64,000 nucleotides of DNA. Source: Elymus sibiricus (taxonomy: Eukaryota; Streptophyta; Magnoliopsida; Poales; Poaceae). Made by a program: the position numbers and the translations under genes. Every line of letters begins with the position of its first letter. The first letter of the stretch is position 1. Below are positions 11,070-22,059 of this stretch, piece after piece. The stretch lies in the NCBI GenBank assembly GCA_039707655.1, contig CM077666.1, positions 307,422,166-307,486,165 of the forward strand. Direction: 5' to 3'. Below the pieces are notes generated by a model that ran no database searches, was not told the origin of the DNA, and saw nothing but the letters and a program-made list of their open reading frames with translations.

Positions 11070-13363
11070 GTTAATGTAATGGCGCTTGTAAAATGAAGCA
11101 ATCCCACTGTTAAAGTAAGGACACGTCTAACCAATGTTATTGTTAATCTAATGCCTCCGGTATTATGATGCAATTAAACAGTTTTACAAATGGTACTCTC
11201 CTGCTATATTTCCCATTATGATAAGTAAGTTTCTTCTTTTTGCTGGTGTATGTCCTGGTGTCCCCACTGTCCCATGGTCTTATACCAACTCTCTGTTAAT
11301 CTAATGTAGGTGGTAAAATGAAGCAATGCCGCTGTTAAAGTAATAGCATGCTTAACCAATGTCATTGTTAATCTAATGCCTCCAGTAATATGAATCAATG
11401 TTGTCGTTCTAAAAATCACTACTGTCCTGCTATGATTACCATGAAGATAAGGAAGATGCTTATTTTCATTTCGTGTATGTTTCATATCTTGTTATTGACC
11501 AGTAACTGTTTCCTTTCTAGCTTTTCATGCAGATAGGGATATCCATTTCACCTCGTTGCTATTGTGACCTTTTGGTGAACTGCACAAAACACTTCATTTT
11601 TTCTGAAAAAGTGTCTTGTGCAGTTCTACTAAAATGTCACACGGGAAACGTCTCTCAATTTTAGTGGAACTGCACAAAGGGTGATTGGAGTTCCTAACCT
11701 CTTCATGCAACTCTGCTGGTAATCTCGTCCAACAGTTAATTAGCCTTTGCAAGATCAGCTGTCACCGTCACCACAATGGCACTTGATTTTAGTGGAACTG
11801 CACAAAATGATAACTAAATTATAGTTGCACCTTCCATGAGCTTGATAACCAACCTTGATGTTGCTCAATTTTAGTGCAACTAATGAAGAAGAAGCTGCAA
11901 GCTCATGGGACCAAGTACTTCTTGCTAGCTGCATGATGCAAACATTGGTTCATTTTAGGTGAACTGCACAAAAAAGGTCGCATGAATTGAATCATCCATG
12001 TTGGTGACTGGTGTCAACCCGTCTACAATGGCGTTGACTGCAGATATGGTTCCCATGAAGGGTATGTTCCTTTTTGGTGCTACCCTTTGCCATAACGATC
12101 CTACACGTTGACTCTACATGCAGCTAGTGATCTTGTGGTACAGTTTTGGCACTGCCATGAGAAAGCAATAATGCTATTGTTTTTGCATCTTAATCTAATG
12201 CCACTAATAATTTGAGGCAATGTTTTGGCACCGCTAGTGCCACTGATAGAATGAAGTAATAATACAGTTAGAATAGAGCTACTATCTTTGCTATCATTTC
12301 ATTTCCAATGTAGATAATGAAAGTGCTTCTCTTTGTGAGTATACGTTTCATCAACTAGTCCCATTCTTAATGTTGGTCGCGAGGCAAGTTGTAAGTAAGA
12401 GGACCGAGTGGAGCCGCAGGTTCACCACTTGCAGAAGGCGTATCCAGGAGAATTGAGTCCATTTGCACTGCATCAATCACATAGCATGTGCACTGAACTA
12501 GTTGAGTCTACCAGCCCTACCGTCGAGGCGGCGCGGGGCCCCTCTCTCCCTCACAGCTTGGCGGGCACCATAATTTTAGTTGAACTGCAAAAAAAGAGAT
12601 TGGAATGACTCAAGGCCCCTCCTTCTACTGCCACACTGAAGTTGTTCATAGTTTTCAACGAATTGCCTTCATGGCAAGATATGGGGACCTGAAGAATAAC
12701 TTGATCTCACAAAGTCATCTCACATAGGTCAGTACATACTGTCCTTCATCCACATGATCGTGCTTTGTCATACTGTGCTAGTGTTGTATTTTTTTTAATA
12801 AAGCTAGTCTTTCGCAATCTTTTCCCATTAAGAAAATAAAGTTGCTTCTATTTATTAGTGTATGTTTCATCAACTAGTGCCACTATTATAGTAATCATGC
12901 TTTTTCATTATCTGTGCAAACAGGGTTACTCAGCTACAGATGTTCGGATGGTGAAAGCATTCCCCAACTATCCAGGCATTGGAAGTGGCAGTGCCACCAG
13001 CGATCCAGAACATGTTCATCTACCAATGTTTGACATGCGTGCCCATAAACGGGACTGGTTTCAATGTTGCAGAAAATCCTTGAATCAAATTGCTTACATG
13101 AATTAGGTTTATGGATTGCTGTATATATTGGCACTTCTCAAGGGATTACCCTTTGCTGAGAGAAGCGTCGATCGATTTTTCTTTATTTGTACACATTCTC
13201 ACAACTTTGTTTTAGTTGTGAAGTAGCTATTGGCTTTGATCTGTGAATCATTGAGATGCATAGGCATCATTGTTGTACTTATTATGGGAATATTATGAGT
13301 TGGTTGTGAATCTTGAAAGCTGTGAAACACGACATGATGATGCAGGGGACAGCAACCCTAACA
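11070..13363 (+). repeat. Left arm of a large inverted repeat
   Basis: This arm is the reverse complement, with indels, of about 19574-22030. Matching landmarks include the exon-like block at 12924-13106 and the inner edge ending GACAGCAACCCTAACAA. The arm contains many copies of an aactgcacaaa / ttttagt motif. The outer boundary near 11070 is approximate. Confidence 0.8.
12924..13106 (+). pseudogene. Exon-like ORF conserved in both inverted arms
   Basis: After a splice-acceptor-like TGCAAACAG the frame reads GYSATDVRMVKAFPNYPG and then HVHLPMFDMRAHKR, ending with a stop at 13104-13106. The copy in the right arm keeps the frame, most residues and the stop position. That argues for an ancestral coding exon carried by the repeat. 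No family was recognised. Confidence 0.35.
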
Positions 13364-13686
13364 AGCTATTCATACTTGGTATGGTCTGTGTGAAAGTGCG
13401 GCAAATGAGCTGATCGTGTGCGTCCTGAGAATAATAATACTACTTGTTTTGGATGTTGATCTTATGGCACTGATAGAACAAGCCAATGCTTTGCATGTTT
13501 TAAGAATAAAATTTAAGTAAAGCGCCCACACTAACACTCGCGATTGCAGTGCCCAAGTAAAAATACGATAGGCAGTATAAGATGTACATAGCTGAAATAA
13601 AAACATTGGAAACTAAATCAAATATAAATCCAATAATATAATTATAGGTGACATGCATTCCCATGACACGGATACACTACATTAAT
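13364..13686. other. Intergenic stretch, probable 3' flank of the minus-strand pseudogene
   Basis: AT-rich, with no ORF of note. CACTACATTAAT at 13675 looks like a CACTA start, but it lacks matching subterminal repeats or a target duplication. Confidence 0.4.
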
Positions 13687-14391
13687 CTACGGCCTGCCGC
13701 GGCGGATCCCTTGTCTTCCCCATGTCCGGTAGTCCGATGAGCCCGAAGTGAAGGGGGGGGTCGACGATGGCAAAGGGGATGCTTCAGCCAGGCGGGGGTC
13801 AAAATGGTCTAAGATAGCGAGCAAGTCACCAGCTGTGAAAGCCAGCGACGCGCCGGCGGTGGCCTTCCTGGGACCCATGCTGCGGCGGCCTCCCATGTTC
13901 TACTTTCCCTCGATGTTGGTGGCGGACGCGGACGCGCTGGCCACTGACTCGTCGATCTCCGTGTAGCCGACTTCTTTCTCTGCCGGCAGGGCATGGTTAC
14001 GCGCGCGTTGATGGGGGATGGTGCAGTCGCAGGCACGGGAGGCGCGGTATGACACAGCGTCGTCCATGGCAGCCACGATGCCCATGCCGCCGTGCTCCCC
14101 CCATGCCGGCCTGGAGCAACTCGCCACTCCTCCATGAGCTGGCTTGGAGCGGCAAGTTGCAGAACCACGCGCCGGCTTGGGGCGGCAACTAGCTCTGTCG
14201 GGCTAGGCGAGGGAGGTGGACCAACGAGTTGCCTGGCTCATATCCGGCTGGCTCGGCAGGCCACCCAGTCGGCTTTCATGCTGGTGAACTCCTCTTCCTG
14301 CTCGCCGGGTGCCATGGAGATTATGGAGAAAATGGTGCAAGGAGGATATGGGAGTGGAGGTGTGGTGCGATTTTTGCCCGACGTCTGGCAT
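13687..14391 (-). pseudogene. Hypothetical gene remnant, divergent from the exonuclease pseudogene
   Basis: One minus-strand frame can be followed from about 14391 to a stop at 13687-13689. It is interrupted by in-frame stops near 14203 and 13897. Readable parts include a Cys/Pro-rich repeat (CRPKPARGSATCRSKPAHGG) and a tail with AGDLLAILDHFDPRLAEASP. Competing frames are also open because the region is GC-rich, so frame choice is uncertain. It lies head to head with the exonuclease pseudogene, about 0.5 kb away. No function is assigned. Confidence 0.3.
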
Positions 14392-14922
14392 CGGTTAAAT
14401 AGCCGGCCGACGGGAGGAGCTTGCCTGGCGTTGTGTTTAATGTCGATCCGCTCGTGAACGGAGGTGTGGCCGGAATAGGTTTCTCGGCTTCCACGCGGGT
14501 TTAATGGAGGCGTTTGAATGTGGCGAGGAGGCGTGTTCTGCTGGGCGTGTAGCGGGCGGCGCCCTCGGCCGGTGCGCCGCTTTAATGGCGGAGGCAGTGA
14601 GAGGTCGCGCCGGCTTCAATGTGGAGCGGCCGCTCTATAGCGGCATGAATGCGGGCAGCTGGCGCTGGGCGGGAACGCGCACGAGCGAGGGAGGAGGGGG
14701 TAGTAACTGCTGCCGCCGCCTACCCAGTATGTTCACTGGCGATTGCAGTTCCCCAGGAGTGTAAAAACTAACTGCTGCCGCCGCCACCCACTACACACCG
14801 ATCCCTAGTGTAAATAAGGAGCCCTTCACTCTCCATATCTCCCCATCATCTTCATCTTCCCCTACCCCCAATCCCCACAAAACGATAATCACCACATCAA
14901 CTCTGCGTGAGAAGAGACCCCA

Positions 14923-15624
14923 ATGGCGACCCAAGGGGTGAGCCATCATTTGGACTTTAGCAAGGAATTCACCATTGAGTTCGCCATGCAGGCCTATGGC
15001 AGCACCATGGTGAAAGTGATGTACACCAACGATCTGGACTCGGTGAACCACTGCCTCGCCAAGTTGAAGCAGTACCTACAGGAGGAGAAGCACAAGTTCG
15101 CGGGACTAGACCTTGTGCCCATCCATACGTCTCCTCACAGGGACCAGCGAATCGCTGTCACCTAGGTATGCGTGCGTGACCAGGATCTTGTCTACCACTA
15201 CTATAGGGCCATGAGGGCTTGTGGAAAGTTTGCCACTTTCCTCTGCACCGCCGACTATGCCTTCACTACCGTGGAGAGCAAGAAGAACACGAGGGTGCTT
15301 CACAATTTGGCCATCTTGTGCAACAAGCTCGTCAACATCCGGGAGCTCAACGGCAACGGACAGGAGAAGAACTCCATGGTTGATCTCGCCGCGGCCATCA
15401 TCGACCCCTACTTCGCCAACATGAAAGAAGACATCGATACGAAGGACCTGAACACGTGGGAGGTACCTCTGAATCCAGACTACATCGCCTACGTGGCCAA
15501 GGACGCATACGCATGATATGAAATGTACAGGAAGATCTTGGACCAGAGGGCGTGTCCGCTTCCCGTGACCGAGGAGTACGAGGACAGCCACAGCGCCATG
15601 ATCAAGAGTACCAGGAAAATCTAG
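14923..15624 (+). pseudogene. WRN-like DEDDy 3'-5' exonuclease pseudogene
   Basis: An intronless frame of 233 codons starts with MATQGVSHHLDFSKEF at 14923 and ends with TAG at 15622-15624. In-frame nonsense codons are TAG at 15163-15165 and TGA at 15514-15516. The second replaces the codon that is TGC in the related copy at 9248-9409. The layout matches plant Werner-like exonuclease domains: FAGLDLV (Exo I), FTTVESKKN in the Exo II position, and YVAKDAYA (Exo III, Tyr-x3-Asp). Family members normally have Asp-x-Glu in Exo I. Here Glu is replaced by Val, and the Exo II Asp looks replaced by Glu. The active site had therefore degenerated as well as the frame. The family trims DNA or RNA 3' ends. 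A short upstream TATA-like TAAATAA lies near 14811. Confidence 0.65.
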
Positions 15625-15649
15625 ATGGTGTAGTTTGTTCACTAAAAGA

Positions 15650-17189
15650 TGGTATGTACTCTATGTTTAAGCACTTTATCATCTGACTGTTTCAATTATT
15701 AGCCTTTCTTCCTTCATATTTAGTGTAAAAACCCATGAACCTGTTGCTTGTATCGATCTATGTAGTATCTATTTTTAGTGCGGTTTTCTGTAGGTTACCC
15801 AGTCCAGAAATGTGTTGATTAATTCGTTGTGCCTATATTATCGGAGAATTTCACTCAGGGTGGTCATGTTTGTTCACGAATGATGAGAACAAGTTAGGAT
15901 GCACATTGATTAACTTAATTTGGAGAACATGCCCAGCCCAGCTTTGTTTTTGTTTTCTGAGAGGAAAGCCCAACCGAGCTTTATTTTCTCGAGAAGAATG
16001 CGTGGCCCAAATCTACTATTTTTTAGCCACCACAGCTCCAAATCTTTCGACAGGACCACTTGAAGGAAGTTTAGATTTATTTTTAGCCGGCCGAGCATTG
16101 GGATGGAAATAAAAAGGGGGATGCATCTCAATGGCTATGGAGAGGCAGACAGTCGGGACCCACCAGGTACATGGCCGTACGCAATCAAGTGCCTCCTTAT
16201 TGCAAAAAAAAGCTTCCTCCTAATGGTATACTAACGTCTGGGGCCCACGGGATTGTCAACGTAGTCAATAAATGAGATAAATTTACAAGGAAGACTATCA
16301 TCGGGGAGCTAGCGGGTATCATTTTTTTTCAGAGGTCGAACAAGTATCAGCTGGGTTGTGGCCTGCCCAGCCTAGGTTTTGTTTTTTAACATGGGTAGCC
16401 CACGACATGCTGACATAATGGTTTCAACTTATTTTTTGAGGTCCAGCATGTATCTACTGGCCTCGGGGCCTCCCAGCCTAGGTTTTATTTTTTTTCTTAA
16501 ACATCGCAGCCCAACTTATGTTTGTTCAAGAAAACGCAGAGCTCTGTTCTATTTTTCTATAACAATAAGAATGTCAGGTCCAACTTATATTTTCCCTTCT
16601 AACTATATTATATATATTTATATTATATTTATGTTGTTATATATTATTATTATGTACTTAATATATACTTATATTATTACATTAAAAATAAATAAGCTTC
16701 CCATTTCACCTTTCCTTCGTCTAACCTTTCTATAGACGTTCCCCCTTCCTTTATTTTTTTTTATTCCTCCCATATCTGTTTTTTCTCCCAATGGTTTTCC
16801 CTAAAACCAACCCAATTGGCCCACGTATATCCTAAAAAAATATCCCACGTCTTATTAACTTATCATAATAAATGTTTAACAGTAAGTCGGCAAGAAAAAT
16901 CCTGGTGATTGCGTATAAAAGCTTGCTAAGATTTACGGACCAATGAAAAAATAACACGCTCATTATCTAGTTTTATTTATAATAATAAAATGCCCAGCCC
17001 TGATTTATTTTTTTATAACATTGCTCCGACCAACCCAGCATGATATTTTCACCCAGCCCAGCAATTCGTGTATTTCGAGAAAGTGCAAATGGGCTGTAAT
17101 TTTACGAAAAAAACAAATAAATCGGCTGCATAGACGCTACATTATTTTTTCACCCTGCCTATCAAATGGACTGTAAATTCTAAAAAAAA
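15650..17189. other. AT-rich region, probable CACTA interior
   Basis: No credible gene. The stretch mixes AT-rich DNA with scattered 'gcccagcc' and 'gcccaac' phrases. Triticeae CACTA elements often carry similar sequence, but I could not place a left terminus. Confidence 0.35.
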
Positions 17190-17599
17190 TGGGTGAATGT
17201 CTGTAGCCGTTGGATTTACATCCAACAGCCGGCATGCATCTTCAATCTCTCGTCTGCTTCCTCTAGCGTCGGCTGGACCGCCTGCTCCCGCCTCAGGCGG
17301 CTAGCGGCGCTGCTTCACATGCCTCGCTGCGAAGCGCTACCCCACCGCCGGCCAGGCAATCCCTCCACCCCCTCCACACCTTCTGTTATTCTACGCCGAC
17401 TGCAGCCCCACGTCACACCTGAACCAGTAAACCCTCGTACTCCTCTCCGTATGCGACTCCACTGCCGTGTCTTCCCCATCCCCGGGTCATTCCCGTCCGA
17501 GGCCTCGCCGTCGTCCACCGCCTGGTGCGCTCGGCGCGGCGTAGTCAATGTGGTCAACAAACGAGAGTCATTGGAAGTGGACTGTATGTGGAGAGGCTG

Positions 17600-17915
17600 A
17601 CGGGGGGGACGCACCAGGTCCATGGACGCACGCATGCAACTGCCTCCTTATTACGCAAAAAAGGTTCCTCCCACTGACAGCTGGGACCCAACGGCTACAT
17701 CTTCACACGCAAGGAAGTGCCTCCTTATTACGCACAAAAAATGATTCCTCCCCTGACAGCTAGGGCCTACTAGCTATATCTTCGCACGCAAGGAAGTGCC
17801 TCCTTATCACGCGCAAAAAAATGATTGCTCCCCTGATAGCTGGGACCCACCAACTATATCTTCGCACGCAAGGAAGTACCTCCTTATCCCCCCTGACAGT
17901 TGGGACCCACCAGGT
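17600..17915 (+). repeat. Minisatellite of about 80-90 bp, 3-4 copies
   Basis: The unit includes GACAGCTGGGACCCA, TCTTCGCACGCAAGGAAGT and CCTCCTTAT, repeated from about 17600 to 17915. Confidence 0.8.
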
Positions 17916-18159
17916 CGAAGCGTACATAGCGTTATGTCTGGTCGCAAACGTGTATGTACATACTGGTCGATCGGCTTCTCTGCAATGATGAACCGTGGCC
18001 GAGTAAGGAGTGGCACATTTTGTAGTAGAGCCCCTGACGTAGCAGTTCAGGCAGTCCCGTCTAAATCGTGTACACGTACGTAGAGCCATGCTGCAAGAAA
18101 GTAAATACGGCACATATGTACATATGGGTGGGGTCCCGAATGCGTACAACAATGGTGTC

Positions 18160-18930
18160 CCTGTTCATCGGCAGCCATCCGGCTGTGTCGGAACGGAGGA
18201 AACAACGTCGTGTTCATCAGGAGCCAAGCGATTGGGTCGGAATGCGTCCTGTTCATCGGAAGCCAACCGGCTTGGACAGAACAGCCAAAACAGGGTCATG
18301 TTCATCGACCCGACCGGCTCGGGGTCTAGCATACCGCAAAACGGAGGAAATGGAGTTCTCTTTAACCGCTTATGGTCGAAACAGGGTCCTGTTCATCGGG
18401 AGGGGTCTGGCGTACCGCAAAACAGAGGAAATAGACTTGTGTTCAACCGCCTACTGTCGAAACGGGGTCCTGTTCATCGGGAGGGGTTTGGTGTACCGCA
18501 AAATGGAGGAAACGAACTTCTCTTCAACCGCCTATGGTCGAAACAGAGTCTTCTTCATCGGGAGAGGTGTGCTGTACCGCAAAACGGGACTCTGTGGGCT
18601 ACTGTTCATCCACCATCAACTTCCTACCGCGCCTCCTGTTCATCCACCCCCAACCGGCTGGGGTGTGGCGTACCGCGGCAGGGCCTCCTCAGGGTCCTGT
18701 TCATCCAGCGCCAACCGCCTAAACGGTCGGGGTCATGTTCATCATCCAACCCCCACCGGCTGGGGTGGGGCGTATGAGCGGGCGGCAGCAACGGGAAATG
18801 TTCATCCAAAGCCAACCAACCAGCTAGGTCAACTCACCATGTCTCATGCAAGGGGCTCGATTGATGCAAGTCTCGACTCGTTCTACGTATCGCGCGCGTG
18901 GCAGCAACGGGCACTGTTCATCAAGAGGCA
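18160..18930 (+). repeat. GTTCATC repeat cluster including an 81-bp tandem unit
   Basis: GTTCATC (once CTTCATC), often followed by a 'ccaaccggc' phrase, occurs about 13 times. Between about 18310 and 18600 the copies at 18391, 18472 and 18553 are spaced by 81 bp and share GTACCGCAAAA. The long overlapping ORFs here come from this periodicity. Confidence 0.8.
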
Positions 18931-19014
18931 ACCCAACCGTCTAGCTCAACTCATGTCTCGCGCGGGGGCTCGATACAACGCATCGATCGATCGACTTCAG
19001 TAAACAGTGATGGG

Positions 19015-19205
19015 ATCGATTGCTCGGGTTCAGTTAGTAGCGAAGGGATCGATCGGGTTTAGTTAGCAGCGAAGGAATCACTCGGATTCAGTTAGCAGCG
19101 AGAAGGGGTCACTCGTGTTCAGTATGTAGTGCGATCGCTCGTGTTCAGTATGTAGCTAGTGTGAGGGATAGCGAACGCCTCGCTTGGGTTCAGTTAGCGA
19201 AGGGC
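19015..19205 (+). repeat. Short tandem repeats of about 30-40 bp
   Basis: The phrase 'ggttcagttagcagcgaa', with variants, recurs about six times next to 'gatcgctcg' phrases. Confidence 0.7.
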
Positions 19206-19573
19206 TCGCTCAGGTTTAGTTAGCAAACACGGCTCGCACACACGTGTGCATACGAAAGAAACACGCAAATTACTGCATCGCACGGTCTCGACCACCCACC
19301 GTATACCGGGAACTCCCCAAAAATTTCCTCGCCCTTACTTCTACCATCATTTTTTACGTCATGGACGGCCCAAAGAATGTCATGCAGGTGCGCCTCTAGC
19401 CCGCCCAGGACGAAAAGCCCATTTTCTATCATGATTTTTTGTCATAGAAGTAGGAGCCCACCACAATGATGATACGTATTTTTGTCACAATTATCGTCAT
19501 AGAAGTGTCACATCCATGATAGAAAAAGTTTTCGTTCGGGCCATAATGTCACAGAAGTGTCTTTTTTGTAGTG

Positions 19574-22030
19574 TTGTTAGGGTTGCTGTCCCCTGCATCA
19601 TCATGCCATGTTTCACAGCTTGCAAGATTTACAACCAACTCATAAGATTCCCATAGTAAGTACAACAAAGATGCCTATGCATCTCAATGATTCACAGATC
19701 AGAGCCAATATTTACTTTACAACTAAAACAAAGTTGTGAGAATGTGTACAAATAAAGAAAAACTGATCGATGCTTCTCTCAGCAAAGGGTAATCCCTGGA
19801 AAAGTGCCAATATATCCAGCAATCCGTAAACCTAATTTATGTAACCAATTTGATTCAAGGATTTGCTGCAACACTGAAACCAGCCCCGTTTACAGGCACG
19901 CATGTCAAACATTGGCAGATGAACATGTTCTGGGTCGCTGGTGGCACTACCACTACCAAAATCTATATAAGTGGGTCGCCAAGAACTTGTGGAATGCATT
20001 CACCATCTGAACATGTGTGTTGTTCCAAGCCACGTTTACAGTCGCTGTAGCGCTCACACTCATAATATCTTCATATGCGGGTTGCCAAGAACTTGTAGAA
20101 TGCTTTAACCATCCGAACATTTGTGCAGTTCCACTAAAATCTAGTTGAGTAACCCTGTTTGCACAGATATTGAAAAAGCATGATTACTATAATAGTGGCA
20201 CTAGTTGATGAAACATACACTCACAAATAGAAGCAACATCATTTTCTTAATGGGAAAAGATTGCAATACAATAGCTTTAATAAAAAAATTGCAACAGTAG
20301 CATAGTATGACAAAGCACAATCATGTGGATGAAGGACGGTACTGACCTGTATGATAAGGCAATTCATTGAAAACTATGAACAACTTTAGTGTGGCAGTAG
20401 AAGGAGGGGCCTTGAGTCATTCCAATCACTTTTTTGTGCAGTTCAACTAAAATTAAGCATCCCTATTTATAGAAATACTTAAACGTGTCATTACTTTAAG
20501 AATGGGACTAGTTGATGAAACGTATACTCACAAAGAGAAGCACTTTCATTATCTTCATTGGAATGATAGCGAAGACAGTAGCTCTAATTTAACTGTATTA
20601 TTACTTCATTTTATCAGTGGCACTAGTGGTGCCAAAACATTTCCTCAAATTATTAGTGGCATTAGATTAAGATGCAAAAACAATAGCATTATTGCTTTCT
20701 CATGGCAGTGCCAAAACAATAGCACAAGATCACTAGCTGCATGCAGAGTCAACATGCAGGATTGTTCTGGCAAAGGGTAGTACCAAAAAGGAACATACCT
20801 CATCATGGGAACCATATCTGCAGTCAACGCCATTGTAGAAGGGTTGACACCAGTCACCAACATGGATGATTCAATTCATGCATCCTTTTTTGTGCAGTTC
20901 ACCTAAAATGAAGCAATGTTTGCATCATGCAATTAGCAAGAAGTACTTGGCCCCACGAGCTGGCAACTTCTTCTTCATTAGTTGCACTAAAATTGAGCAA
21001 CATCAAGGTTGGTCGCCAAGCTCGTGGAAGGTGCAACTATAATTTGGTTATCCTTTTGTGCAGTTCCACTAAAATCAAGTGTCCATGTTTGTTGCACAAA
21101 TATGTGGCAAGTACCATTGTGGTGATGATGAGGGCTAATATTGAAAAGGATAATTAACTATTGGAGGAGATTACCCACAGAGTTGCACGAAGAGGTTAGG
21201 AACTCCAATAACCCTTTGTGCAGTTCAACTAAAATCGAGAGACGTTGCCCGTGTGACATTTTAGTAGAACTGCACAAGACACTCTTTCGAAAAAATTAAT
21301 ATGTTTTGTGCAGTTCACCAAAAGGTCGCAATAGCAACGAGGTGAAATGGATATCCCTATCTGCACAAAAAGGTACAAACGAAATAGTTACTGGTCAATA
21401 ACAAGATATGAAACATACATGAAATGAAACGAAGCATCTTCCTTATCTTCATGGTAATCATAGCAGGACAGTAGCAATTTCTAGAACGGCAGCATTGATT
21501 CATATTACCGGAGGCACTAGGTTAAAAATGACATTGGTTAAACATGCCATTACTTTAACACTGGCATTGCTTTGTTTTACCAGCTACATTAGATTAACAA
21601 CAGCTAAAGAGTTGAGAAATCGGAATGTTACTATTCGTTTTACCAGCTACATGGGACAGTGGTCGCACCAGCACATACACGAAAGAAAAGAAGCAACTTA
21701 CTTATCTTAATTGGAAATAAAGCAGAACAGTAATATTTCTATAACACTGTCATTGCATCATATTACTACAGAAAATAGATTAACAATAAACATTGGTGAA
21801 ATGTGTCACTACTTTTAACAGTGGCATTGCTTCATTTACCAGCAGCATTAGATTAACAGCTAAAACAATGTCATTGCTTCATTTTACCAGCGAAAAGAAA
21901 CACCTCATCATAATGGGAAACATAGTAGGACAGTAGCATTTCTAAAATAGTGTCATTGCTTCATATTACTGGAGGCATTAGATTAAAAATAACATTGATT
22001 AAACGTGTCATTCCTTTAACAGTGGGATTG
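19574..22030 (-). repeat. Right arm of the large inverted repeat
   Basis: Reverse-complement counterpart of 11070-13363. Its inner edge, TTGTTAGGGTTGCTGTC, abuts the CACTA terminus directly. The motif tgtgcagttcaactaaaat and its variants occur near 20116, 20437, 20893, 21055, 21217, 21256 and 21304. The outer edge near 22030 is approximate. Confidence 0.8.
19832..19957 (-). pseudogene. Right-arm copy of the exon-like ORF
   Basis: The minus-strand frame reads EHVHLPMFDMRACKRGWFQ, then SLNQIGYIN and a stop at 19832-19834. It matches 12924-13106 with a few substitutions. Confidence 0.35.
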
Positions 22031-22059
22031 GTTCATTTTACCAGCGGCATTAGTTTTGG

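Larger units (their letters stand above)
17190..19573. mobile_element. Right end of a second CACTA element
   Basis: The right terminus, read inward, is CACTACAAAAAAGACACTT and ends at 19573. Nearby 'tcatagaagtgtcac' and 'tcacagaagtgtc' phrases (19440-19565) are subterminal repeats of a common Triticeae CACTA type. Further inward lie three different tandem repeat zones. The left end was not identified, so 17190 is only where recognisable CACTA-like sequence begins. Confidence 0.6.

Noticed and set aside
13675..13690. CACTACATTAATC as left end of the CACTA element ending at 19573
   Set aside because: The flanks (ATA and TTG) do not match as a 3-bp duplication. No subterminal repeats follow, and the terminus does not match CACTACAAAAAAG.
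18068..19003. 311-codon and overlapping 229-codon plus-strand ORFs
   Set aside because: The protein is a translation of the GTTCATC / 81-bp repeats. Two frames are open at once, and no domain is visible.
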